NCBI GenBank assembly: GCA_000499405.2
Contig: HG738139.1
Span: forward strand, 3,810,713-3,874,712
Direction of reading: 5' to 3'
From: Onchocerca volvulus
Taxonomy: Eukaryota > Nematoda > Chromadorea > Rhabditida > Onchocercidae
Length of the DNA: 64,000 bases
Shown here: in pieces, positions 13,601 to 24,500 of the stretch
Layout: every line of letters begins with the position of its first letter
Position numbering within the stretch: position 1 is the first letter of the stretch
The notes under the pieces: model-generated
Told to the model about the DNA's origin: nothing
Database searches by the model: none
The model's input: only the letters and a program-made list of their open reading frames with translations
Position numbers and translations under genes: made by a program

Positions 13601-16087
13601 AAGTTGTTTCAAGTAAGTTTAAAATTTTAAATTACAAAAAAAGTTTTTAAAAACTTGAAATTTTATCTGAAAAAGGTTTTTTTTTATTATTAACGATCAA
13701 TTTTTTTAATTGATTTAAAAATAAATACATTTTGAATATATTTATCAACTAAAAGAATTATATTTATTCAAGAAATATAAAATTACTAAAATGATAGAGG
13801 ATTACTGTAATATTTATGTTTGCAAAATTTGCATGATATTTGCAAAGTTTTTTGCATTATAAAATGTCATGCAATATTGCATGTTTTCGTTTTTAATCAA
13901 AATTGCATGAATAGTTTTATCGATTTTTTTTAACTCTAAAATCACTTTTTTTTTTCTTTTCGAAAAATTATTTCTATAATATTACATAGCAATTTTTATC
14001 TATTTTTTTTAGAATTTTGCCGCGATTATGAGCATTTTTATTTTACACGTACAAATCGAATGCAAATTCCCTTGCCAATTTTTGATAAAAAGAAATTACC
14101 GCCGAAAAAAATGATTGAAGCAGAATCAATAACACCATCATCGTTAACATCATCAACGGTCACTCCTACATCGACAACCAGTGATTCTCGACAATCAAAG
14201 AAAAAAAAAGGATTACGAAAAAAGAAAACACGAACGGTATCTCTTTTTTTTTTTTTTTCCGAGATTTATTAATATTTTATTTGATTTATATTTATATTCT
14301 TTTTCTAAAATTGAAATTTAAATTTTCAAACAAAAATTATTGCTCAAAAAAAGTTTTTTTTCTTTTGTTTTTAAGCAATAGAAATAAACGAAAACAATAT
14401 GCCAGTATGATTATTGCTTTGTATTTCTTCATACATTTATTTTAAAATTTTGAAATTTTACAAAAATTAGATTTTCTAGCCGTGAAAACTTATGATAAAA
14501 AGACTATATTATGTCGAATTTTGAAGTTTATGTTTGTTTTTCCTAATTCTAATACCACGGTTTACTTTGTCTGATTTTTATTTCCGTTTAGTATTAAACA
14601 TGAACTTGATGGAAAAGACAAAAAAGAAAAAATAATTAAATTTTGTTATAATTATTACGAAATTAATTATAATATATGTTATTTATTGATATTTTAATAT
14701 GTATTCATAATTAAATAAAAATTAATCGATTAAATCAAATGATCATTCTTTTTTATTTCAAAATTACGAAGAATATAATTTTCCATCTCAAAACTTGATT
14801 CTCTTTAATTTATCCAAATTTCTTTCTTTTTCATTTTTTAGCCAACACAACAGACTGGTCTAGCGTCGCAAGCGAAAATATCACGATCGCAGCCGAATCT
14901 TCAACAAGAATATTATGAAGCTCAGAATGCATTATTAGAATCATATCGGAAAGCACAAATGAATTTACTGAAAACATTTACGCATAAACAACAACAACAA
15001 CAACAACAGAAAACAAAGAATGATAAATTATCAACGAAAACGAGCATTATGCAAACTATGCAAAAAGAAGAAGAATTAAACGTTGAAGTTTCTGATACTA
15101 AAGTAGCAAAAATTCCAGAAGAACCAAAAGTTCCAGAATCTGAAATAGTACGCGTAATCACGCGAAAATTGTTTCTTTTTCTTTTCTTTTTTTTTTTTTT
15201 TTCATCTTTATTTTTTCTTCTATTTTTTAAAAGTATAAAATAAAACTTATAAAATGACTGTTAAATTAAAAGTACATCATCTTTATTACAAAATTTTACT
15301 AATAAAAAGTAAGAAAAAAAAAAGAAAAATAATTCTAAAAGTGTATGTATAAAAGGATAAATAAAATATCATCATTTTATCATTTCTACTTTGCATAGAA
15401 CTAAAATTTGAAATTAACAATTTCAAATATTGAAAAGAATTTTTTATAATTTAACAAACAAAGAAAAAAGATTATAAATTTAGACGGTAAAATCAGAAGA
15501 TGATAAAACTGGTTCTAAATCACAATATGCTTTCCTGACTGATGAAGTACGGAAAATTAAACAGATGGAAGAAAGTCGAATTATGAAGGAAGATGAAATT
15601 GATCGAGCTGATTATGTTTTCATGCAACCTGTTTATGCAAATACATACGGAGCATCTGAAACCGATACTCGTGATGTAGCCGAGAAATATGTGATGAATA
15701 TGCTTCCGGAACAGGTTATTTTACATTTTATTCAAAAATTGCTATCTCTCTTCCTTTTTTTTTTTTTTCTTTAATTCTGCAAAAATTTTATTTCATTTTT
15801 ATTATTTTTGTAAATAACAGTCTTAAAAAAGAAAAAAAAGCAAAAAAATGATTCGAATTCATTCAAAATTTATCAAAATTCCTTAATATAAAATGATAAC
15901 AAAAAAAAAAGAAAAAACAATGCGCAAGGTTTTCTATTTACAACAAGAATATAACAAACATTTCGATAAAAATTAAAACTATTGATTTTAGTATTTCGAT
16001 CAAACAATGGATGATGGAGCAGAATATGTTACGGGTACGCCACAAATTAGAATTAAAGACAATTTAGAAAATGCCAAGAAATTATAA
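10627..16087 (+). CDS. Classical protein tyrosine phosphatase, nematode type, with long C-terminal tail
   Basis: Dephosphorylates phosphotyrosine. Exons: 10627-10867, 11688-11809, 12021-12197, 12601-12839, 13449-13612, 14013-14236, 14842-15147, 15484-15714, 15992-16087. They join in phase to about 599 codons plus TAA. The catalytic domain (residues about 20-310) keeps the WPD loop (WPDKFVP), the signature HCSAGIGRTG (nt 12781-12810; Cys near residue 242, Arg near 248), and the Q-loop region QRSRAVQNEEQY, so it should be active. The usual KNRY motif reads KCRY here. The form resembles the large family of short, soluble PTPs expanded in nematodes. The tail is lysine-rich (KKKKGLRKKK), then has a seven-Gln stretch and acidic segments of no recognised domain. 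No signal peptide or membrane segment is seen. The ATG was chosen because a stop lies just upstream. The exon 7 start may be off by one or two bases. Substrate unknown. Confidence 0.9.
10904..11154. mobile_element. MITE-like inverted-repeat element in phosphatase intron 1
   Basis: Three structures lie together. First, an imperfect GC-rich hairpin: AGCTGAACCG (10904-10913) against CGGTCCAGCT (10923-10932), one mismatch. Second, a perfect 20-bp inverted repeat, CATTTTTATTTGTGTAGACT (10949-10968) and its complement (10975-10994), with a 6-base loop. Third, a 30-base segment at 10975-11004 that matches the complement of 11125-11154 at 26 of 30 positions. No ORF is present. The arrangement suits a short non-autonomous DNA transposon or a decayed fragment. 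Target-site duplication was not identified, so the exact ends are uncertain. Confidence 0.6.
11413..11560. repeat. Degenerate tandem repeat, unit near ATTACTGC
   Basis: Short units such as ATTACTAT, ATTACTGC and ATTACCGA recur about fifteen times with variation, inside phosphatase intron 1. A decayed minisatellite. Confidence 0.65.
12840..13448 (+). other. GC-AG intron after the phosphatase catalytic exon
   Basis: The donor reads AG|GCAAGT, the classic GC-donor context, and the acceptor reads ATTGCAG. Only this junction joins VLEILSR to TLLSCRVPVVSDIIW in frame. Reading on without splicing gives QVYFSF and then a stop, cutting the enzyme soon after HCSAGIGRTG. The 609-base intron contains a long poly-A run near 12918-12941. 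Confidence 0.88.
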
Positions 16088-17308
16088 AAAAAGCTCCTCG
16101 AAACCAACGGTTCCTATATTTTCATTTTAATTCTTCCTAATATATATTTTGTTTGATAACTAAAAATAACTAAGAGTGAGATTGAAAATGAGTTCTTGTC
16201 TTATTCTGAACTATATCCATCAAATACTTGATTCTTTTGCGAATTCTCTGAACTTCGGCACAGCATCTGCGTTTCTTTTATACTTTTGGGAATTTTATAT
16301 GGCATCAGTCTATTTCGCCTTGCGAGGTTTAAAAAAAAGCATCGGATATATCTTCTACAAAACCCTTGAAAACCCTTCTGTAAGACTAACAATTGGCCCA
16401 TTATCTACTCCAAATTTAGAAAAATTTAGAGCTTCGCAAACAAAGCTGAACACTGACTAAACTCTTCACTCCGTCTCTGGATTTTGCTGAGTATTCCGTA
16501 TCTGCATCATTAAGATTTCAAAAATTGATTTCAAAGCTTAGAAGCATTAAAATAATAATAAAACATAGAAGAGAATGCATGCTAACATGTAAGGTTGATG
16601 CTATTATTGATACAAATTGAAACAATCCAAAATGCTAGTTCTCTTAAATTAAATTTTACTAAAAATCTCACATATCATGATTGTAGCATGAAATCCATCA
16701 TGTACACAATACATGTAATCAAAAGCATTTTGAATTTTCAGTGAAAATGAGCAGAGATTCAAACTAAATGCAAGGGAAATTCTCCTCAAATCTTGCTCCC
16801 AATGATATTGCGTATATTCTTATTTAATTTTGAAAATAAGCGCATTTTTTATGTTAAATTACATTCAACAATATAATAAATATATGCTAGACATTTTAAT
16901 TGTTTTGTTTCATTTTTCTCATCACAAACTGTACAGAATTTAAAAAAAAATTCAAAATGAAATTGCTGCAAAAAATGTTGATAAACATGTATTGTGCATT
17001 ATGCATTACATAATCAGTACATGTTCAGCATGGATGTGTAAAGTATAATAGTTCAGATTTTAGTGAATGAAAGAATGAAAGTTAAGAAAGAAAAATCATA
17101 TATAACTTATGAAACAAATGAAACTGGTGCAAACTTACCAGCAGGTATTATGTATTATATAATCAGCACGCATGAATATGTAAAGTATGTAAAGCACATC
17201 AATTCAAATTTTAGTGAATGAAAAAGTGAAAGTTATGAAAATGAAAGCGTAAATAAAATGCATCCGTATAATAATTACTTGAGAAAATTAAATGAGAATG
17301 AGAAGAAA
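16088..17308. other. Convergent intergenic region, phosphatase/Gemin2
   Basis: Holds the two 3' UTRs. An AATAAA at 16557-16562 could end the phosphatase mRNA; a second AATAAA lies near 16874. A 90-codon open frame from ATG 16188 to 16460 (+) begins 100 bases after the phosphatase stop. It has no recognised motif and is treated as unproven (see findings). No clear AATAAA was found for Gemin2. Confidence 0.55.
16557..16562 (+). terminator. Candidate polyadenylation signal, phosphatase gene
   Basis: AATAAA 470 bases after the stop codon. In AT-rich DNA such hexamers are common, so confidence is limited. Confidence 0.3.
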
Positions 17309-19495
17309 TTACGAAGGGATTGATGATGTCTCATCAGTCTCATCATCTAATTGAGAGATCTGATCGGCGAGATCTAATTGCTCGAAATAAACACCAACAA
17401 TTGCAATAAATAGTGAGAATTCTTCATGCATTTTGCTACTATTTGGCATTTTTTCATCCAATGTATTTCGTAAAATGCGTGAATGTTTAGCTAATTGACG
17501 TATCGAGGAACATACATCGTGCCATAACGGCTTTTGTAATACCAACATTAGCGCATATATCCATTCGAACAATGGTCTTGTATAACCCTCTTCGAGAAAA
17601 GTCTAAAAATTAAAAAGCTGTAGCTACTTATTATCAACTATAACGTGATGAAATCTTCAAATACTATCATATTTTCATCAGTATTATTCCGCTTAATATA
17701 GATAAATAATAATAATGCCCGAAGTATGCATAATGTATTGAAACACGGAATTATATTTATAATCTCAGACTATTCTTATTAGATAGTCAATACAGATATT
17801 TATAAATGCAGATTAGAAATGGTAATGTAATAGGGGAAAACAAATTCTTCAAACTTCAATACTTTATTTGCTAATAAAATGATTTCTTTTCACCTAAGGA
17901 TAAATTTTTGTTTTCCGCATTTTCACCTACTAAGTTATGAAATGATCAACTTTTATGCTTGATCTATTAATTTAATAAAGAAATTTAATTTAAATTGTTA
18001 CATCTATAAGATGTTGAATCACAGTATTGACTTGCGACTGTGATAAATTGAATAGAAGTCGTAATGTTGGCGGATTACCGCGATGATGTGCAAATCTTGG
18101 AATATCTTTTGGTTTTATTGGAAATGGATTTTTTCGTTCCTCTAAACAGAATATACGCCAAGCGTCGGGATTTCTCTGAAATATATGGAAGTTTTTACAA
18201 AACTGAAATAGAATCAAAATCAATACAATAGTACGATGACCTGCACATTTAACTTCGTAATATTTTCTATGCTCAAATATTTGTATATATCTGTAAACAC
18301 ATATGGAAAAAAGACACAAGCTCTTAGAGGAAAAGTACTATAAAATGCTACAAAAAAAAGAAAAGTACTACGAAAGAAAGAAAAGTAAGATGTGAAATGA
18401 AGATTGATTTCTTAAACTTCTCATTTTTCACTATACAATATTGACTAAATAACCAAGCAAATAACACACAAAAAAAAAAAAAAAAACGAAAAAAAAAGTT
18501 TCTTCAGCCCATTAAACAAGTTTTTAAATAAAGATTTTCAATAAGTTAAATACGAAAATACGAAAAGTTTGCGCTGCACTGTGGAGCAAAGGATAAAAGA
18601 ATTACTTACTAAGCTTGGCCATTTAAAAGTTATGGCCTCCTCCTTCCATTTCGATCTCTGATTACGAACAAAAGCTCGTTGCATTGAAAATCTTTTGCTC
18701 TGAAGCATAATAATAAACTGATCATAGCAACATTGAAAATAATTTCAAGTTTAAAGAATATTGGTTGACATATATACATAGGAATATCTAGAACGCTTAC
18801 GCGCATCAGGAAAGCTTAATAATTAATAAAAAAAAAAAAAAAGCAATAGAGTTCAATCTTTCTTAGAAATTTTTTTCTTTACGCACTGCATAATTTAAAA
18901 AAAAAAAAATACCGGATTTACCATGGCAATAGATTGTTCAGAAGGCGGATCAGTAGTGAAGAATAAATCTTTCGGTAATGCAGAAGAACCAACTTCGAAG
19001 ACGGGAATCTTCGTTGCTGTAACCACTTCTGGACAACGAGCACGCGATACACTAACCTGTAAGAAAAATACGAAAAATATTTCGAAATCGATTACTACTT
19101 TTTCATAACTTTTTATTCCTCACCCGCAGATTGAATAATTCCTTTATAACTGGTTTTGCTCTATCATTTCAAAATTAAAAAATCAATTTTCTTTTCCAAT
19201 CGACCTTTATTTAAAATAATGGCACAATCAACTCCATCAAAATATAACTGCTTAATATATATTTCCTAAACTAACAGTATTTTGACTTAAAATTAGCAGC
19301 AATGCGATAAACTGATACATTATATCTATTAAATAATAACTCCTAAATTAATTTGAATAGTTTCCCTTTGTTAAAAGAAATACTTTTAAAATTAGTGACC
19401 TGTTGCAAATAATGCGTCGGATCTCGAGGTGTCTCATTCAGCGAAACATCTCGATCATCGAAATTGCCAACATCAAAAACAGCTTCTTGTTCCAT
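17309..19495 (-). CDS. smi-1: Gemin2 / SMN-interacting protein 1
   Basis: Gemin2 binds SMN and cradles the Sm pentamer during cytoplasmic assembly of spliceosomal snRNPs. Exons in transcript order: 19400-19495, 18922-19056, 18610-18699, 18002-18175, 17309-17602; all phase 0, giving 261-262 residues against about 280 in human. Family landmarks seen: an N-terminal acidic segment leading to PRDPTHYLQQV and SRARCPEVV (compare the PRTPQEYLRRV and EAAQCPDVV region in vertebrates), RNQRSKWKEE, LRLLFNLSQSQVNTVIQHLID, and the C-terminal FEWIYALMLVLQKPL with HDVCSSIRQLAK. The C-terminal tail is acidic. The start ATG follows a possible spliced-leader acceptor (TTTTCAG, ending at 19524) by 28 bases. The gene lies downstream of, and on the same strand as, the KMT2-type gene, 1.3 kb away. 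A smi-1 orthologue by family membership; the symbol is the C. elegans name as I recall it. Confidence 0.88.
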
Positions 19496-19523
19496 CTCCC
19501 AGCAATTTACTTTAATCAATAAT

Positions 19524-19530
19524 CTGAAAA
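19524..19530 (-). promoter_or_regulatory. Candidate spliced-leader acceptor for Gemin2
   Basis: On the minus strand TTTTCAG ends at 19524, followed by a 28-base leader and the ATG at 19495. It fits the nematode trans-splice consensus, but there is no transcript evidence. Confidence 0.45.
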
Positions 19531-20796
19531 TGCACTTTCTTTGTATGAAACCAAATTCATCAACAGCTTTCTACCAGCAGAATGAATATACTATGACGGA
19601 CTGAAGGAATCGCATCGCGATGGAAATAATGGAATTACAAAAAAGACTAAGGAAGGGAAATTTCGGAGAAATATCAGAATAAAGATTGAACCAATTTTTT
19701 GTTAAAAAATCGATCAGTTTTTCAATAACAAAATGAAGTTACTGTACAGTAACTTCTGTTAATATAAACGATAGAAAAAAGTTGAAAACGTAAATTTTCA
19801 AATGACGAAAAATTGACAATTAGTTTTGCAATTTTCTTTTAGATGTACTACTTTATGGAAAAAGCATACAAGCTTTCTACGTCACTACTCATTTTATATA
19901 TTTAATTACCCTTATAGACATCTCAATATAAAAAAGTCTAAAGAAATAATGAAAAATACACGAAGCCATCTAATAAAAATAGAGGAAAACTTGGTAAAAA
20001 AAGAAAAATTAGTTGAAAAATTCAAATCCAAAAAAGCAAAATCAATATTCTGCAGAAATATGCAACTGCCAATGGGAAATATTAGACTGTTTTTAATAGG
20101 ATTCACTTATTATTTATTTATATCCAAAGTAATCTTGGAAATTAGAATGCAGCATGAATCTGTAATATTATGGAGATAAAAAAAATACAAAAACTTAATG
20201 AACATAGAAACATTGCATAACAGCGAAATCTTCGTCCCTTTCAACAGACTGTGATTAGCAGTAACAAATTCTTCCGTTTCTTGATACATCAAATGGCTGA
20301 ATGGAAAAAGAAATTAAGAAGCCATCACAGTTCAAGAACATTGCTAAATTTGTTAAAAATGCAAAAATACGAGATATATTCCAAAGGAATCATACTTCCT
20401 TATGAAAAAATTCGCTTTTTAACTCCGAAATAATTGATTCCAGTACATTTGACTGCTTTCTAAACAGAATTTTAATGAAATTAAATTACATTATATTACC
20501 GAAAAATCTATTTGTTTGAACTAATAATTTCAACACGCTTTCAGAAACAATTGTAGAGAAATTCACTTCTAAGAAAGATCAAATCTGATACTTCTAAAAA
20601 TGACTGTAGATGATAAGACTGAACAAAAAACAGCTTGCACAACAGGTGAACAAAAATATGATCCTGTCCTAAACTACATCCCTAAAAAATCTCCGAACGG
20701 AAACATAGGTAACATGAAAAAAAAAAAAAAGAGAAAAATTTATTACAAAATTGAACCACTGAAATTTCTGAAAAAGTAAATGCAAAAGAAATGATT
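19531..20796. other. Spacer between KMT2-type gene and Gemin2
   Basis: Contains the methyltransferase 3' UTR with an AATAAA on the minus strand at 20739-20744, about 55 bases past its stop. Plus-strand open frames at 19826-20179 and 20251-20433 are lysine/phenylalanine/isoleucine-rich without recognisable domains. A 59-codon frame from ATG 20600 to TAA 20779 is also open. None has support as a gene. Confidence 0.5.
20739..20744 (-). terminator. Candidate polyadenylation signal, KMT2-type gene
   Basis: Plus-strand TTTATT, that is AATAAA on the coding strand, 53-58 bases after the stop codon: a normal distance for a short nematode 3' UTR. Confidence 0.5.
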
Positions 20797-21509
20797 TCAA
20801 TTCATCCATTTTTGGCAATTCGGTGCACCACATAAACAAGGAATCTTATCAGCTGCATCTTCGATATCGAACTGATAATCATACGTTAACTGAAAAAATT
20901 GAGAAGCCGTTTCTGTAATTATTTAATTGCCTTCATTACATAGACATTAAAAGAGAAAAAGCGAATATTTTCAAAACATAGTAAAACGGCCCAATTTTTT
21001 TTTTACTTTCAATAAAATCCGTTTGTTTCTGAACTGGTATGGTGAAGATAAACATTGCGGCGAAAGTACAAAATCTTAAGAAATTTAAAAACAAGAATTG
21101 GAAAAAACAAACAAAAAACAAATATTTGAATATCTACCTCTTCCCCAGCACTTATAGGTCTGTTAGCAATAATGATAATTTTTTTGTCATCACCACATGG
21201 ACCCGAATCTACTAAACGTGTACTGCAATTTGGATCACAGGAATGATTGATGTATCGTGCAGGACCGCCAGCCATTGTTGCATCAATAAGTTTTTCATCA
21301 TCAATACGAAACATGTACACACCACGATTTTGGGCTTCATATTTTTTTTCACGCATTTCGCCAACCTTCAAAGATTCACGATTTATATTCCATGAAATTC
21401 AGGTATCAATGCTATACTTATGGAATAATAGCAGATAACTATAGTAAGTAAGACATTATTCTAGAGAAATAATAAATTAAGGAAAAAAAAAAAAAAATGT
21501 TTTTTCAAC

Positions 21510-21544
<35 letters not shown>

Positions 21545-24500
21545 CATATGATAACATAAAAATTAACTTCTAAAAACTAACTTCACTACGTATAACTTCT
21601 CCTTTATATTCGATAATCATGGAATTCATTTCAATATCACGTGATGCATATAATCCTAATCCTTGAATACGTGAACGAGCCAGATACACAGTATTTTTCC
21701 ATTCTTTCTTCATTTTCTGGTACTGTGAATAATAAGCTGTACTCAATTGTCCAGATTCCCACCGTCCGCCATAACAATCTGATGTTGTATTGCATGAACC
21801 GCGTCCTACAGACATATCTAATGCGATGGACGATGAACTGCTACTGCCACGTGCTATAATTTAGATGAAATTTAAGTCTCACAAATTTAAAAACAGCTTG
21901 AAATAAGCAGAAGTTATCCATCGTAATTTTTTTTTTTTTATTTCCAAAAAAGAAATAAGTTCCAGAACTAGAAATTTATATCGAAAATAAAATAACAAAC
22001 TTCTTGTGTCACGTGAAAGTACATCTGTACAAATGTACGACCGAGCAGTTGCTGCTGGTGGTTGATTACGACGACGATGTTTAATAAGTGTTCGAAACCG
22101 CGGTTCACATCTAGCACAGCCACTTGGATTGACCGCTAGAGGTAAGTCCATCAGAGGAACTCCTCCATGTTTGAAAGTATAGGTTATAAGCTGATCTACT
22201 CCTGGCAACTGAAATCAGTCACTCAAAATCTTGTTAAACAGTAATTTTACAAATTCCATAAAATTCATTGGTACATATAGACTTTCCATTCTTACCGACT
22301 CCGTCATTTTTGAAACAGCTGCTTCAGTAAGACCAAATAAGCTATCGCCAGTAAGATTTGCAGGAAATAAACGCAGTAACCCATCATCTTTATCTCGCGT
22401 CTTTTCTACTTCCATTAATATATGATTCCAGGCAGCTAAAATATGAAGTGTATTTATTTGCCAACTAAAAATGTGCAAGAAAACAAAAATATAATAAGAA
22501 AAAAGAAATCCTCTCCAGATTTTATAAGAAGACGATCAGTCAGCTCCACACCTGATGCAGAAATTTCTCGAATTTCTTGGCCATTCTCATACGAAATTAC
22601 AAATTCTGGTGCTGATGAGTTATCGCAAATTGTACACTGATACTGAATACAATCAGTTGCACTGTTTACTGACCAGAAAATCCGTCTCACACTGTATCCA
22701 ATCTAGAATCATTCATTTGAACATTTTCAAATTTGCCCCAGCAAAAAACAAAACAAAACCACAGATCCAATAATATTAAAAAAACTCAAACCAACCGGAA
22801 ATATATGATCTGAATTATGGAACGCTTTTAATTGCTCTGGAAGTAGTTGTCCAATGTGACTAAATATAAGGCTGCCTACTCGCAGAACGAGTCGATCGGC
22901 TTCACTATGAAACAGTTTTGCTATCAGTTGATTTTCTTCGCGATCAATATAAATACGACGCAACACTTTCAAATGATCGAGTACTAAGTCATTCCGATAA
23001 TCATCATGCTCTTCGCAAATAAAAGTCTGAACATAAGATTTTTTCAATGAAAATATTAACATTTCAATCAAACGAATTCAATGAGAATAAAGATAGATCT
23101 AGAAATAGAAACAATATAAAAAAATATATTTTTATAAAAAAGTCCCACCTTATCCTTCATAAATTTTCCTCTCGTCGATTTTGCACAAAAAACATGAAAA
23201 TGCTTTTCACAGTTAAGCTTGTAACATCTTAATGAAGCACCAACCAGTTGACAAACTGAGCAAATCACATTCGTCGCTCGTCTCAGTGCATCTTCTACAT
23301 TTATGAGTGCTCCAGCAGAAGTCTCATAAACCTGAAAATTTTGAAATTTCGCAAAGATTTAGGAAAGTTTAGATGTATAACTCAGCAGACCTAGTCGTAT
23401 AGATTTCTGCGAAACTAACCTCTTCGGACCACAATGCACAGTTGACATGTACCCAAGTGTTGGCATCTGCATTTAACAGTCTTCCGCAACTATCTAATTC
23501 TCCGTCTCCATACTGCCCACAAAATGCACACTGCCGTTTATCTTCTGCAAAGTCTACCCAGTGGAAATGTACAACGTTCTGAAGATCGGCTATCAGCTGC
23601 TTCTAAAAATACTTTTTGTAATTTCTAATGCAATTTTTATTCCTTTCACAACTGAAGCTATCTTTCAAATTCATTTTTAAATACTCGTCGCCAAAATACT
23701 AGTTAAATAAAACTTAAATTCGTTAAGTAATAATGACACAAATTCAGGAAACCATATCAAAAATAAATATGTTGCGGATGAAGAAATATGATATTCTATC
23801 CACCTGATGAGTTTGAACTGACAACTCGCGAAAAATTTCTAGAATCGCTGCATCATACTGCATCCACAGCTGCCCTTTCCACTTTTTCTCAAAAGTTTTC
23901 TGAATGTTCTGATCGCCCATTAATGACAACTCTCGAGCTTGAATTATCTATAATAAATTCATTAACTGTACAACATATCCTTCATTCACAAAAGTTCAAC
24001 AGAAGATTTCAAATTTGATTGAGAGAATATAATACAAAAACACCGAACCAGAACATTGTTCCTTGCATCCGATTCAATACGACTGTCACTCAGTGGTGAA
24101 TACATGTTTGAATTTCCAGGAGATTCTAACTGTCCCTTAAACTACAAAATGTATGATGCAAAAGAAGTAAAAAAAAAAGACAGAATACAAAATCATAAAA
24201 AATATTTGACAGAATGGCTCAGTCTAAATCGAATACGTCTTCTATGAAATTCAATTAGGATACTTAATATTGATGTAAGAACGAGAATACTGAAGTAGTG
24301 CTGAAAATTAGCATTTTCCGCATGCAGTTTCTTGACTTGTTTAAAGCAGACTTTCGCAAGTTCGACTCACCTTCGTAAAAATAGAACTTACTTTCCCAAG
24401 ATGAAGATATTTGGCAAAATTATCTGCGCTTGCTTGTCGAAGTTTAGCTAATGTTTCAGCACTAATAAAACGTTCTGCTCTCTGAAATTCAAAATTTCGT

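Noticed and set aside
19826..20179. 117-codon plus-strand open frame between Gemin2 and the KMT2-type gene
   Set aside because: Lys/Phe/Ile-rich with no domain; the candidate ATG is well inside the frame, and similar frames occur on the opposite strand. Composition explains it.
22440..22551. Longer form of set-16 exon 36 (through [10 protein letters not shown])
   Set aside because: No usable donor follows; ending at TCAG|GTGTGG keeps phase and gives the expected FYRC spacing (EISASAAWNHIL).
21009..22640. Plus-strand ORFs across the SET and FYRC exons
   Set aside because: They are antisense shadows of well-supported minus-strand exons.
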